Below are positions 53,690 to 62,758 of a DNA stretch of 64,000 nt, in pieces. The position numbers and the translations under genes are program-made. The DNA is from an uncultured Hyphomonas sp. (GTDB lineage: Bacteria; Pseudomonadota; Alphaproteobacteria; Caulobacterales; Hyphomonadaceae), in contig NZ_OY776147.1 of assembly GCF_963675305.1 (NCBI RefSeq), forward strand, positions 1,364,001 through 1,428,000. Direction: 5' to 3'. The notes under the pieces were generated by a model. The model was not told the DNA's origin. It did no database searches and was given only the letters and a program-made list of their open reading frames with translations. Every line of letters starts with the position of its first letter. Position 1 is the first letter of the stretch.

Positions 53690-54976
53690 ATGTCTGACCG
53701 CCGCGTCGTCATCACCGGTATTGGTATCGTTTCGCCGCTTGCGGCGACACGCGAAGCCACATGGGAGCGGCTTATTGCCGGCAAGTCGGGGGCCGGGCGT
53801 ATCGACACGTTCGATCCCGAAGACATGCCGTGCAAGATCGCTTTCCAGGTGCCGTGGGTGACTGGCCGCGGTGGTGGCGAGGGAGACCCTGAAGCATTCG
53901 ATTCAGAAAAGTTCGTTTCCAAAAAGGAGATGCGCCGGATCGATGAGTTCATCCTCTACGCCCTCGCGGCGGCAGAGGAGGCTGTTGAAGACGCCAATTG
54001 GCGGCCCGAAGACGAAGAAGAGAAGGAACGCACAGGCGTCCTGATCGGTTCGGGCATTGGCGGGCTGGAGTCGATCTATGAAACCGCGATCACGCTGCAT
54101 GAGCATGGTCCGCGCAAGGTCAGCCCGTTTTTCATCCCTTCGGCCCTGATCAACCTCGCCTCTGGCCAGGTCTCTATCAAATACGGGTTCAAGGGACCTA
54201 ATCACTCAGTCGTCACGGCCTGCGCCACTGGCGCACATGCAATCGGGGATTCGTCCCGCCTCATCAAATACGGCGATGCCGATGTGATGATTGCCGGCGG
54301 CGCCGAAGCTGTGATCGGCCGTATTGGCATTGCCGGCTTCTGTGCCGCCAAAGCCATGTCGACCAATTTCAACGACACGCCCGAAAAGGCTTCGCGTCCC
54401 TATGACAAGGACCGCGACGGCTTCGTCATGGGTGAAGGTGCTGCTGTCGTCGTGCTCGAAGAGTATGAGCACGCCAAGGCACGCGGCGCGAAGATTTATG
54501 CGGAAGTCGCAGGCTATGGCCTGACCGGCGACGCTTACCACATCACGGCCCCCGCCGAAGGGGCTGAGGGTGGCTACCGCGCTATGAAAATGGCGCTCAA
54601 GAATTCGGGCATCGATCCGACCGAGATCGACTATGTCAACGCGCACGGCACCTCGACTCCCAAAGGCGATGAAGGCGAAGCAGGCGCGGTCGAGCGCGCC
54701 TTCGGTGACCACGCCAGCAACATGTCCATGTCGTCGACGAAATCGGCTGTGGGGCACCTGCTCGGCGCTGCTGGTGCAATCGAAAGCGCCTTCTGCGCGC
54801 TGGCGATCCGTGACCAGGTAATGCCGCCGACGCTGAACCTCGACAATCCGAGCTTCGAGACCAAGCTGGACCTGATCCCGCACAAGGCCAAGAAGGGCCG
54901 CGTGCGTGCCGCGATGTCGAACAGCTTCGGCTTCGGCGGAACAAACGCCAGCCTCGTCCTGCGCGAGGTGAAGTAA
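53690..54976 (+). CDS. fabF: 3-oxoacyl-ACP synthase II
   Basis: 428 aa condensing enzyme. Active C178 in VVTACATGAHAIGD; the histidines in NAHGTSTPKGDEGE and SAVGHLLGAAGAIES; the end SNSFGFGGTNASLVL is standard. Contains a short insert near residues 55-75 (GRGGGEGDPEAFDSEKF region), seen in related alphaproteobacterial enzymes. Confidence 0.97.
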   Translation: MSDRRVVITGIGIVSPLAATREATWERLIAGKSGAGRIDTFDPEDMPCKIAFQVPWVTGRGGGEGDPEAFDSEKFVSKKEMRRIDEFILYALAAAEEAVEDANWRPEDEEEKERTGVLIGSGIGGLESIYETAITLHEHGPRKVSPFFIPSALINLASGQVSIKYGFKGPNHSVVTACATGAHAIGDSSRLIKYGDADVMIAGGAEAVIGRIGIAGFCAAKAMSTNFNDTPEKASRPYDKDRDGFVMGEGAAVVVLEEYEHAKARGAKIYAEVAGYGLTGDAYHITAPAEGAEGGYRAMKMALKNSGIDPTEIDYVNAHGTSTPKGDEGEAGAVERAFGDHASNMSMSSTKSAVGHLLGAAGAIESAFCALAIRDQVMPPTLNLDNPSFETKLDLIPHKAKKGRVRAAMSNSFGFGGTNASLVLREVK

Positions 54977-55043
54977 GTCCCTTTCCGGAGTCCTGCACCC
55001 CGCTTAGGCTGCGGTGCAGGAAACCCGCTGATTGAGGCTACGC

Positions 55044-56072
55044 ATGAAATTCCTGAAGGGCCTGCTGTCGCTCATCGTCCTTGTCCTCGTCATTGGCGGG
55101 GCCGCTGCCGGTGCCGGTTGGGTCTGGATGCAGGACGCGCTGAACCGCGATGGCCCGCTGGCTGAAGATGTCGTTTTCCATGTGGAACCCGGTGAAGGCC
55201 TCGCAGGCGTTGCCGTCCGCCTGGAGCAGGAAGGCATTATTCGCAGCGCCGAGCTGATCCGTCTCAAAGCAAAGCTGGAAAACACGGAAACCGATATCAA
55301 GGCCGGCGAATTCAAGATCGAGCGTGGGGCCAGCATGGTCGAAGTGCTGCACACGCTGATCGAAGGCAAAGGCATCCTCTACAAGATCACCTTGCCGGAA
55401 GGGCGCACGACGGCGCAGCTCATGAAAGTGATTGAGGCCGATCCGGTCCTCGTCGGGGAGATGCCGGAAGAGGAGGTGGCGGAAGGTTCCCTCCTGCCGG
55501 ATACATATCTTTTCGATCGGGGGATGACACGCGCCGAGCTGATCCAGTTGATGCAGGACAAGCAGACCGAATTGTTGGAGGATCTCTGGCCGGAGCGCGA
55601 TCCGGAAATCCCGGTCAAAACACCCTATGAGGCGGTGATCCTCGCCTCGGTGGTGGAAAAGGAAACCGGTCGCGTGGACGAACAGCCGGAAATCGCGGCC
55701 CTTTTCACAACGCGCCTGAAGCGCGGCATGCGGCTGGAAAGTGACCCGACGATCATCTACGGCGTCTCGCGCGGTGAACCGCTCTACAATGCCAGGGGCC
55801 AGCGCCGGACTTTGCGCCGGTCTGAGATCGATACGAAGACCGACTGGAACACTTATCAGATCGACGGCTTGCCGAAGACACCGATCTGCAATCCGGGGCG
55901 GGGAGCGATCGAAGCGGTGCTGAACCCGCCGCACACGGAATACATTTTCTTCGTCGCGGACGGCAAGGGCGGGCACCTCTTCGCCAAAACGCTGGCGGAG
56001 CACAATCGCAATGTGGCCGCCTATCGCGCCTATGAGCGGAAAGAAATTGCACGGGAGCGGGCGGGCGAATGA
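55044..56072 (+). CDS. mltG: Endolytic murein transglycosylase MltG (YceG)
   Basis: 342 aa. One N-terminal transmembrane helix (LLSLIVLVLVIGGAAAGAGWVW), a LysM-like part (about 50-115, HVEPGEGLAGVAVRLEQEGII), then the YceG domain: catalytic glutamate in ASVVEKETGRVDE, and YNTYQIDGLPKTPICNPG-type end (WNTYQIDGLP). Cuts nascent glycan strands in the periplasm. ATG 55044 has GAGG upstream. It overlaps yicC by ATGA. Confidence 0.95.
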   Translation: MKFLKGLLSLIVLVLVIGGAAAGAGWVWMQDALNRDGPLAEDVVFHVEPGEGLAGVAVRLEQEGIIRSAELIRLKAKLENTETDIKAGEFKIERGASMVEVLHTLIEGKGILYKITLPEGRTTAQLMKVIEADPVLVGEMPEEEVAEGSLLPDTYLFDRGMTRAELIQLMQDKQTELLEDLWPERDPEIPVKTPYEAVILASVVEKETGRVDEQPEIAALFTTRLKRGMRLESDPTIIYGVSRGEPLYNARGQRRTLRRSEIDTKTDWNTYQIDGLPKTPICNPGRGAIEAVLNPPHTEYIFFVADGKGGHLFAKTLAEHNRNVAAYRAYERKEIARERAGE

Positions 56073-56956
56073 GCGTACTTTCGGGGATGACCGGTTTTGC
56101 CCGTGTCGCGGGTGAGGCCGAGTGGGGCAGCTGGGCCTGGGAGGCGAAGAGCGTGAATGGCCGAGGCCTCGACGTGCGCGTGAATTACCCGCCGGGCTTC
56201 GAAGCGCTTGACCGGGCCATCAAGTCAGCCGCGCCGAAATATTTCAAGCGCGGCTCCCTGCAGGTTGCGCTGCGGATTGACCTCGCAAGCGGTGCCGACA
56301 CGGCAACGATCAACAATACGCTTCTGGATGCGCTGGCTGCCGCCGTAGAAAAGCGGACCGGCACGGCTCTGTCGGGCGACGTGTTCGCGAGCCTGATGAA
56401 CGTCAAGGGCGTCGTGGAGCCCGGTGCGTCCAGTCTTCGTGATCTGGCTGGGGATGAGACCGTAATCAGTCTGCTGGCTCAGGCAGGTGACGAAGCGCTG
56501 AAGGCCCTGCAAGCCGAGCGGCAGCGCGAGGGCGGTATGCTGGCAGAACTGCTGGAAGGCCTTGTCGTCAGCATGGAGGCTCACTGGCGCCAGGCTGGTG
56601 ATCTGGCCGGCACCCAGCCAGCCCTGCTAAAGGAGCGCCTCACAAAGCAGCTGGACGAGCTCGATCCCGATGGCCGGGTCGACAAGGACCGGATGGCGGC
56701 AGAAATCGCGCTCAGCGCGGCCAAGGCGGATGTGCGTGAGGAACTCGACCGGCTGAGCGCGCATTTCGCCTCGGCACGGGAACTGCTCGCAGGCGGCTCC
56801 CCGGTCGGCCGGAAACTGGACTTCCTGGCACAGGAACTCAACCGCGAAGCCAACACACTCTGCTCGAAATCCATCAGCCTCGATTTGACGAATGCGGGAC
56901 TCGGTCTCAAAGGGCTTATCGACCAGTTCAAGGAGCAGGCCGCCAATGTCGAATAG
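56069..56956 (+). CDS. yicC: YicC family endoribonuclease
   Basis: 295 aa. N-terminal MTGFARVAGEAEWGSWAWEAKSVNGRGLDV and C-terminal DVREELDRLSAHFASARELL, GRKLDFLAQELNREANTLCSK, the two YicC blocks. E. coli YicC acts in RNA decay. Coupled to mltG at the start (ATGA) and to gmk at the end (11-base overlap). Confidence 0.94.
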   Translation: MSVLSGMTGFARVAGEAEWGSWAWEAKSVNGRGLDVRVNYPPGFEALDRAIKSAAPKYFKRGSLQVALRIDLASGADTATINNTLLDALAAAVEKRTGTALSGDVFASLMNVKGVVEPGASSLRDLAGDETVISLLAQAGDEALKALQAERQREGGMLAELLEGLVVSMEAHWRQAGDLAGTQPALLKERLTKQLDELDPDGRVDKDRMAAEIALSAAKADVREELDRLSAHFASARELLAGGSPVGRKLDFLAQELNREANTLCSKSISLDLTNAGLGLKGLIDQFKEQAANVE

Positions 56957-57599
56957 CGGACACCCAAAAGACAGCGGAACGCGCCGGGGGCTGATGCTGG
57001 TCCTCTCCAGCCCATCGGGCGCCGGCAAGACGACTCTGGCCCGCAAGCTGATCGAAGAGTTCCACGATGTGAAGCTGTCTGTCTCCGCAACAACGCGTGA
57101 GCCTCGTCCCGGTGAGGAAGACGGCAAGGATTACTTCTTCCGCAGCGAACAGATGTTCCAGGAAATGATTGAGCGTCGCGAGTTTCTGGAATGGGCGCAC
57201 GTCTTCGACAAGTATTACGGAACGCCGAAAGCTGACACGGTCGCACGGCTGGAAGGGGGGGAGGACGTCCTTTTCGACGTTGATTGGCAGGGCGCCGATG
57301 CGCTGCATGACCAGATGCCGAACGATGTCGTCTCCGTGTTCATCCTGCCGCCCAGTATCAGCGCGCTGGAACAGCGGCTGGCGGCACGGCCTGGCTCAAC
57401 GCCGGAAATCGTCGCCCGCCGCATGGAAGACGCCAAGCGCGAGATCATGCACTGGCGCCGTTATGACTATGTCATCGTCAATGAAGACCTTGAAGTCGCC
57501 TATCAGCGGCTCCGCCGGATCCTGCTGGTCGAGCGTCTCAAACGCCTGCGCCAGCTGGACCTCGAAAACCATGTGCGCCGCCTGTTGGGTGAAGCCTGA
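56946..57599 (+). CDS. gmk: Guanylate kinase
   Basis: 217 aa. P-loop SSPSGAGKTTLARKL (21-35); GMP-binding VSATTREPRPGEEDGKDYFF; and DVDWQGADALHDQMPNDVVSVFILPP. Converts GMP to GDP. ATG 56946 lies inside the last codons of yicC, so translation is coupled. Confidence 0.97.
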   Translation: MSNSGHPKDSGTRRGLMLVLSSPSGAGKTTLARKLIEEFHDVKLSVSATTREPRPGEEDGKDYFFRSEQMFQEMIERREFLEWAHVFDKYYGTPKADTVARLEGGEDVLFDVDWQGADALHDQMPNDVVSVFILPPSISALEQRLAARPGSTPEIVARRMEDAKREIMHWRRYDYVIVNEDLEVAYQRLRRILLVERLKRLRQLDLENHVRRLLGEA

Positions 57600-57681
57600 T
57601 CCAGAACAGTGCTTGACTTGGGCGCGTCATTGACGACGCTCGCAGGTAGAGCGGCGATTCAACATTCCGACAGGACCCCGA

Positions 57682-57870
57682 ATGACTGACCCCGGTGATC
57701 CGAAGCCAGACCTGCCAGAACGCGCCCCTGCGCGGCCTGTGTGGCTGTTCTGGCTGATCCCGATGGCCATGCTGGTCGGGATAGTCTGGTACGTGCTGCG
57801 CGGTGACAGATCGCCAGAGGCCGTGGCGGACAACCCGGCGGCTGTATCGGAAATGCCGGACGCCCAATAA
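57682..57870 (+). CDS. Small single-pass membrane protein of unknown function
   Basis: 62 aa: a proline-rich head, one transmembrane segment (VWLFWLIPMAMLVGIVWYVL, about 20-39), and a short acidic tail. A strong terminator follows the stop directly, which supports a transcribed unit. No family recognised. Confidence 0.7.
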   Translation: MTDPGDPKPDLPERAPARPVWLFWLIPMAMLVGIVWYVLRGDRSPEAVADNPAAVSEMPDAQ

Positions 57871-57898
57871 AAAACCCCGCAGCGTGCTGCGGGGTTTT
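57871..57898. terminator. Bidirectional rho-independent terminator
   Basis: AAAACCCCGCAGC, loop GT, GCTGCGGGGTTTT: a 13-base stem with A-run and T-run on either side, between the small membrane protein and the converging icd gene. Confidence 0.95.
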
Positions 57899-57921
57899 CT
57901 TTGGTGGGCTGTACCGAAGGA

Positions 57922-59142
57922 TCAGGCCTTCGACATGGCCTCTTCGAAGTTCTGGGCAACTTTCTCGATGAAGCCTTCGGTCGTCTGGTAGCCCTGATCC
58001 GGGCCGACCAGCAGAGCGAGGTCTTTCGTCATGATTCCGCTCTCAACGGTCTTCACGATGGTCTTCTCCAGCGTCTGGGCGAACTTGCGCACTTCCGGCG
58101 TTCCGTCCATCCGGCCGCGATGGTCGAGGCCTTGTGTCCAGGCGTAGATCGAGGCGATCGAGTTGGTCGAAGTCGCTTCGCCCTTCTGGTGGTTGCGGTA
58201 GTGGCGGGTCACGGTGCCGTGGGCGGCTTCGGCTTCGACCGTGTTGCCATCCGGGCTCATCAGGACGGAGGTCATCAGGCCGAGCGAGCCGTAGCCCTGG
58301 GCAACCGTGTCGGACTGTACGTCGCCGTCATAGTTCTTACAGGCCCAGACATAACCGCCGGACCATTTCATGGCAGCCGCCACCATGTCGTCGATCAGGC
58401 GGTGCTCATAGGTGCCACCGAATTCAGCGAACTTGTCTGCGAACTCGTTGTCGAACACTTCCTGGAAGATATCCTTGAAGCGGCCGTCATAGGCTTTGAG
58501 GATGGTGTTCTTGGTCGACAGGTAGACCGGCCACTTGCGCTGCAGGCCATAGTTCATGCTGGCGCGGGCGAAGTCGCGGATCGACTCGTCGAGGTTGTAC
58601 ATGCCCATCGCGATGCCGGAGCTCGGGAAGTCGAACACTTCGAATTCCTTGGAGTCGGAACCGTCCTCGGCTTCCCATTTCATGGTCAGCTTGCCTTTGC
58701 CCGGCACGAGGAAGTCGGTGGCCTTGTACTGGTCGCCGAAGGCGTGACGGCCGACAACAACCGGTTTGGTCCAGCCCGGCACGAGGCGCGGGATGTTCGA
58801 GATCACGATCGGCTCGCGGAACACAACGCCGCCGAGGATGTTACGGATCGTGCCGTTCGGCGAGCGCCACATCTTCTTCAGGCCGAATTCTTCCACGCGG
58901 GCTTCATCCGGCGTGATCGTCGCGCACTTCACGGCCACACCATACTGCTTGGTGGCGTTGGCAGCGTCGATGGTGATCTGGTCGTCGGTTTCGTCGCGCT
59001 TCTGGATCGACAGGTCGTAATACTTCAGGTCGACGTCCAGGTAGGGGTGGATCAGCTTGTCCTTGATAAGCTGCCAGATGATGCGGGTCATTTCGTCCCC
59101 GTCCATCTCGACGATCGGGTTCTTGACCTTGATTTTCGCCAT
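57922..59142 (-). CDS. icd: NADP-dependent isocitrate dehydrogenase
   Basis: 406 aa, the dimeric type II (eukaryote-like) form: MDGDEMTRIIWQLIKDKLIHPYLDVDLKYYDL, SPNGTIRNILGGVVFREPI, GRHAFGDQYKATDF and the NADP-binding EAAHGTVTRHYRNHQKG. Oxidises isocitrate to 2-oxoglutarate in the TCA cycle. Confidence 0.98.
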   Translation of the reverse strand: MAKIKVKNPIVEMDGDEMTRIIWQLIKDKLIHPYLDVDLKYYDLSIQKRDETDDQITIDAANATKQYGVAVKCATITPDEARVEEFGLKKMWRSPNGTIRNILGGVVFREPIVISNIPRLVPGWTKPVVVGRHAFGDQYKATDFLVPGKGKLTMKWEAEDGSDSKEFEVFDFPSSGIAMGMYNLDESIRDFARASMNYGLQRKWPVYLSTKNTILKAYDGRFKDIFQEVFDNEFADKFAEFGGTYEHRLIDDMVAAAMKWSGGYVWACKNYDGDVQSDTVAQGYGSLGLMTSVLMSPDGNTVEAEAAHGTVTRHYRNHQKGEATSTNSIASIYAWTQGLDHRGRMDGTPEVRKFAQTLEKTIVKTVESGIMTKDLALLVGPDQGYQTTEGFIEKVAQNFEEAMSKA

Positions 59143-59219
59143 ATTTGGAAGTCCTTGCGCTTGTAATTGTCTGGCAGGCCTATAGCAGAGCCCGGGCAGG
59201 CGTCAAAACAGGTTACGAC

Positions 59220-59981
59220 ATGGCAGATCACCGCAGCCCGGCCATCATTCTCCACTCGCCCCAATTGGGCGAAAATATCGGCGCGGCCGCGCGTGTCATG
59301 CGCAACTTTGGTCTGACGGATCTGCGCCTCGTCACGCCGCGCGATGGCTGGCCGAATCCGGCGGCGGACACGATGTCAGCGGGCGCTTTCGAGGCGGGCG
59401 TGACCGTGACTGTGCATGAAACACTACAGGATGCGCTGGGCGGCATCACCTGGCTCGCTGCGGCGACGGCGCGGCTGCGGGGGATGGAGAAGCGGGTCGG
59501 CGATGCGCAGGATGCCGCGGCGGCGGCGCATGAGCGTCTCGGTACCGGCAAATCGGCGATCATGTTCGGGGCGGAGAAGTCCGGCCTGCCAAATGATGCC
59601 GTTGCGGTGGCCGATTTCCTGATGACCTACCCTGTGGATGTGGATTTCAAGAGCCTGAACCTCGCCCAGGCCGTCTGTGTGTTCTGCGCGGAATGGGGCA
59701 AACTGGCCATCGGACCGCGCGCCGACGAGGGGGACAACAAGGCCGGTCTCGGCGACCTCGCCCCGCGCGACGAGCTCTACCGCATGTTCGAGCATTTCGA
59801 GGAAGAGCTTGAAAGAGCGGGATATTTCTTCCCGCCGGAGAAGACCGCGCTGATGAAGGACAACCTTCGCGCGGCCCTGATCCGGGCGGACTGGACGCGG
59901 CAGGAAGTGCAGACCTTCCGGGGCGCGATCAAGGCGCTGGCGCTCGGCCGGGGCAAGGCGCGGGTGATCCGTGACGACTGA
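59220..59981 (+). CDS. SpoU/TrmH-family RNA methyltransferase (TrmJ-like)
   Basis: 253 aa. SPOUT fold: IILHSPQLGENIGAAARVMRNFGLTDLRLVTPRDGWPN at the start, KSAIMFGAEKSGLPNDAVAVADFLMTYPV, and SLNLAQAVCVFCAEWG knot. A C-terminal helical domain of about 80 residues (ELYRMFEHFEEELE). Probably 2'-O-methylates tRNA at position 32. Overlaps the flavoprotein by 11 bases. Confidence 0.93.
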   Translation: MADHRSPAIILHSPQLGENIGAAARVMRNFGLTDLRLVTPRDGWPNPAADTMSAGAFEAGVTVTVHETLQDALGGITWLAAATARLRGMEKRVGDAQDAAAAAHERLGTGKSAIMFGAEKSGLPNDAVAVADFLMTYPVDVDFKSLNLAQAVCVFCAEWGKLAIGPRADEGDNKAGLGDLAPRDELYRMFEHFEEELERAGYFFPPEKTALMKDNLRAALIRADWTRQEVQTFRGAIKALALGRGKARVIRDD

Positions 59982-61194
59982 TCGCGTCGCCATTATCGGT
60001 TCCGGCCCGGCCGGCCTGATGGCCGCTGAAGTGCTGTCGGACGCCGGTGTCGGCGTCGACGTTTACGAGGCGATGCCGAGCGCCGGGCGCAAATTCCTGA
60101 TGGCCGGAAAAAGCGGACTGAACATATCTCATACCGGATCAGGTCATGACGTCCTCATGCGATACCATGACTATAGCGGACTATTCCCCGACCAGATCGG
60201 AGCTTTCGGACCGGACGAGGTGACCGCCTGGATGGAAGGCCTCGGCATGTCCGCGCATGTTGGCCCGACCGGCCGAATCTTCCCGCAATCGATGAAGGCG
60301 TCCCCACTGCTGCGCGCCTGGTTGAGGCGGCTCGCAGACAGGGGCGTTCGGCTTCACCTGAAACACCGCTGGACCGGCTGGGCACCGGATGGCGCACTCA
60401 CCTTCGATACGCCGGAGGGGGCCATGACCTTCATGCCCGCCGCAGCGGTCTTCGCCCTTGGCGGCGGCAGCTGGCGGCGGCTCGGGTCGGACGGCGCGTG
60501 GGCTGGTCCGTTCGGCGAGGCGGGAATTGAGGTGGCGCCGTTCCGGCCTTCGAATTGCGGGTTCACCGTGGACTGGTCCCAGCGGATACGGGACGAGTTT
60601 GCCGGTGCGCCGGTGAAAGGCGTGCGCTTGTCAGCAGGCGGGCAGGCGACGCGAGAGGAATTTGCCTTAACGGCGCGCGGCGTTGAGAGCGGCGGCGTCT
60701 ACTCGCTCTCCGCCGCGCTTCGCGATGAGATCGAAGCAGACGGCAGCGCGACGCTCTGGCTGGACCTGCTGCCGGATATGGATGTGGCGGAAGTTGCGCG
60801 ACGGCTGGCGGCGGCGCCTGTCAAACAGTCCCTGTCGAACCGGTTGCGCAAGGCGCTGAAGCTCACCGGGGTGAAATCGGCTTTGTTGTTTGAGTGCGCG
60901 GACCGTGACGCGCTGAACGATCCGGCGCGCGCGGCGGAGGCGATCAAGGCGCTGCCGCTGAAGCTGACTGGCACGGTGCCGCTGGATGAGGCGATCTCGA
61001 CGGCAGGCGGCGTCGCGTGGGGTGCGCTGGACGATCGGCTGATGCTGAAAGAAAAGCCCGGGTATTTCTGCGCGGGCGAGATGATCGCATGGGATGCGCC
61101 AACAGGCGGCTATCTGATCACGGCCTGCATGGCGACAGGCCGGGCGGCCGGACGCGGCGTGCTGGATTGGCTCGCACGCCACGCCGCGGACTGA
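59971..61194 (+). CDS. NAD(P)/FAD-dependent oxidoreductase, TIGR03862/BaiN type
   Basis: 407 aa. FAD loop VAIIGSGPAGLMAAEVL (dinucleotide fold at the N-terminus), GRKFLMAGKSGLNISH, and ALGGGSWRRLGSDG; C-terminal CAGEMIAWDAPTGGYLITACMATGRAAGRG. Reaction unknown for this HI0933-like family. GTG start at 59971, coupled to the methyltransferase. Confidence 0.92.
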   Translation: MTTDRVAIIGSGPAGLMAAEVLSDAGVGVDVYEAMPSAGRKFLMAGKSGLNISHTGSGHDVLMRYHDYSGLFPDQIGAFGPDEVTAWMEGLGMSAHVGPTGRIFPQSMKASPLLRAWLRRLADRGVRLHLKHRWTGWAPDGALTFDTPEGAMTFMPAAAVFALGGGSWRRLGSDGAWAGPFGEAGIEVAPFRPSNCGFTVDWSQRIRDEFAGAPVKGVRLSAGGQATREEFALTARGVESGGVYSLSAALRDEIEADGSATLWLDLLPDMDVAEVARRLAAAPVKQSLSNRLRKALKLTGVKSALLFECADRDALNDPARAAEAIKALPLKLTGTVPLDEAISTAGGVAWGALDDRLMLKEKPGYFCAGEMIAWDAPTGGYLITACMATGRAAGRGVLDWLARHAAD

Positions 61195-61200
61195 TCCCGG

Positions 61201-61965
61201 TTACTTGCCCTTCCAGACCGGGGCACGCTTCTCGATGAAGGCTTTGGGGCCTTCCTTGAAGTCTTCGGTGCCGACGATGCTGGCGAAGGCCTTGCCGCTG
61301 TCTTTCCAGAGTTCGTCATCGGTCTTGGAGGTGGCCTCGATCGCGACCGACCGGCTGGCGGCGACGGCGAGCGGGGCGTTGGCGGTGATGCGGGCGGCGA
61401 GCTTTTCAGCTTCGGCCATCACTTCGGCTTCCGGGGCCACCTTGTTGACCATGCCAAGCTCATAGGCGCGCTGAGCCGGCAGCGGATCACCCGTGAGGAT
61501 GACTTCCAGCGCCATCGCCTTGCCGATGACGCGCGGCAGGCGGAACAGGCCACCGGCACCGGCGACCAGTGAGCGCTTCACTTCCGGCAGGCCGAAATTC
61601 GTGTCCTCGGCGCAGATGATCATGTCGCAGGACAGCGCGACTTCCGTTCCGCCTGCGAGGGCCGAGCCGGTGATGGCCGCGATCAGCGGCTTCGTGCGCT
61701 CACGTTTTGCAATCCCTGCAAAGCCGCCTTTCTTGGTTGAAAGGGCGGCGCCGTTGCCAGCCGAGATTTCTTTCAGGTCAGCGCCGGCGCAGAAGGCCTT
61801 GCCGACAGCCGTGAGGATGCCCACCCAGACTTCCGGGTCGGATTCCATCTGGTCGAGCGCGGCTTCCATCGTCTGGGCCATTTCGCCATTGATGGCGTTA
61901 CGGGCTTCCGGACGGTTCATCGTGATGATGGCGACGTGGCCCTTTTTCTCATATTCGACTGGCAT
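61201..61965 (-). CDS. Enoyl-CoA hydratase (crotonase)
   Basis: 254 aa: ITMNRPEARNAINGEMAQ, AFCAGADLKEIS, ITGSALAGGTEVALSCDMIICAE, FGLPEVKRSLVAGAGGLFRLPRVIG with the catalytic-glutamate region. Beta-oxidation type; the start has GGAGGAAA upstream. Near the acyl-CoA dehydrogenases but on the other strand. Confidence 0.95.
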   Translation of the reverse strand: MPVEYEKKGHVAIITMNRPEARNAINGEMAQTMEAALDQMESDPEVWVGILTAVGKAFCAGADLKEISAGNGAALSTKKGGFAGIAKRERTKPLIAAITGSALAGGTEVALSCDMIICAEDTNFGLPEVKRSLVAGAGGLFRLPRVIGKAMALEVILTGDPLPAQRAYELGMVNKVAPEAEVMAEAEKLAARITANAPLAVAASRSVAIEATSKTDDELWKDSGKAFASIVGTEDFKEGPKAFIEKRAPVWKGK

Positions 61966-62045
61966 TTGATTTCCTCCTCAGGGGTTCTTTTCCAAGAGCT
62001 AGAAGTGTTTCCCCAACGTCGCGCAAGCGCGGTTTTAGCGGGGTC

Positions 62046-62612
62046 TTATTGGGCCTCCCGCGGTTCGGTCGTCAGTGTGAATTGCAGGTAGGCATTGTAA
62101 AGGGGCGGCTCACCATACTGCATCACGCTCATATCGGCGCCGATTGCATCCTCTGGACGTTTCCTGCCTTCTGCCTTGAGGAATGCCCGGAAATTGCCGT
62201 TCCCGACATGGCCATAGCTGCTCCAATGATCCTTCGCTGCGAGGCAGTTGGAGATCTCGTGAAAGCGGGCGAATTCATTCTGGCCGAAGGCTGCACGGCT
62301 TTCCTGGGTGATGGGCCCGACATCGGATTCGTTCATTCCGCAGGTGAGAACAGAACTGGCGCGGCCGGTTGCGTCGACCTTGTCCTCGATTGAGCATTTG
62401 GAGAAGAGCCCCAGCAGCGGCTCCGCCGGATAGATATTGTCATTCCGCAGCGCACCATTGCTGGGCTCGAACAGATCCTTCCACGACACATCCTGCTGGC
62501 CGGACACGATCAGGGCATCGACAGAGTCGCAAAGCGCATCCTCTGCGAAAGCAGGTGCAGCAAAGGCGAGAAGGCAGGTGAGGCCTGCGAGCGGGTATCG
62601 GATAGCGAGCAT
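62046..62612 (-). CDS. Secreted protein of unknown function
   Basis: 188 aa with a signal peptide (MLAIRYPLAGLTCLLAFAAPAFAED). The mature part has four cysteines (ALCDSV, FSKCSI, LTCGMN, NCLAAK), probably two disulfides. No domain recognised. ATG 62612 has GGAG upstream; other starts upstream lack support. Convergent with nothing close; divergent from acyl-CoA dehydrogenase. Confidence 0.78.
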   Translation of the reverse strand: MLAIRYPLAGLTCLLAFAAPAFAEDALCDSVDALIVSGQQDVSWKDLFEPSNGALRNDNIYPAEPLLGLFSKCSIEDKVDATGRASSVLTCGMNESDVGPITQESRAAFGQNEFARFHEISNCLAAKDHWSSYGHVGNGNFRAFLKAEGRKRPEDAIGADMSVMQYGEPPLYNAYLQFTLTTEPREAQ

Positions 62613-62758
62613 GCGGGGAATCTCCTTTGGACGCATGGACGCTAAAGCGTTCGTGGGAAGTGGCCAGTCCCTTCGTGGAAAAATGACAAGCAGGCTTCCC
62701 CGACGTCGCACGCGCACACCTCTTGCCGAACCTTGGGGCAAGGGCTTGTAATGGATTC

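Noticed and set aside
57901..59166. 421-aa plus-strand open frame opposite icd
   Set aside because: Antisense to a certain gene; contains only shadow-type sequence rich in H, V, D, R.
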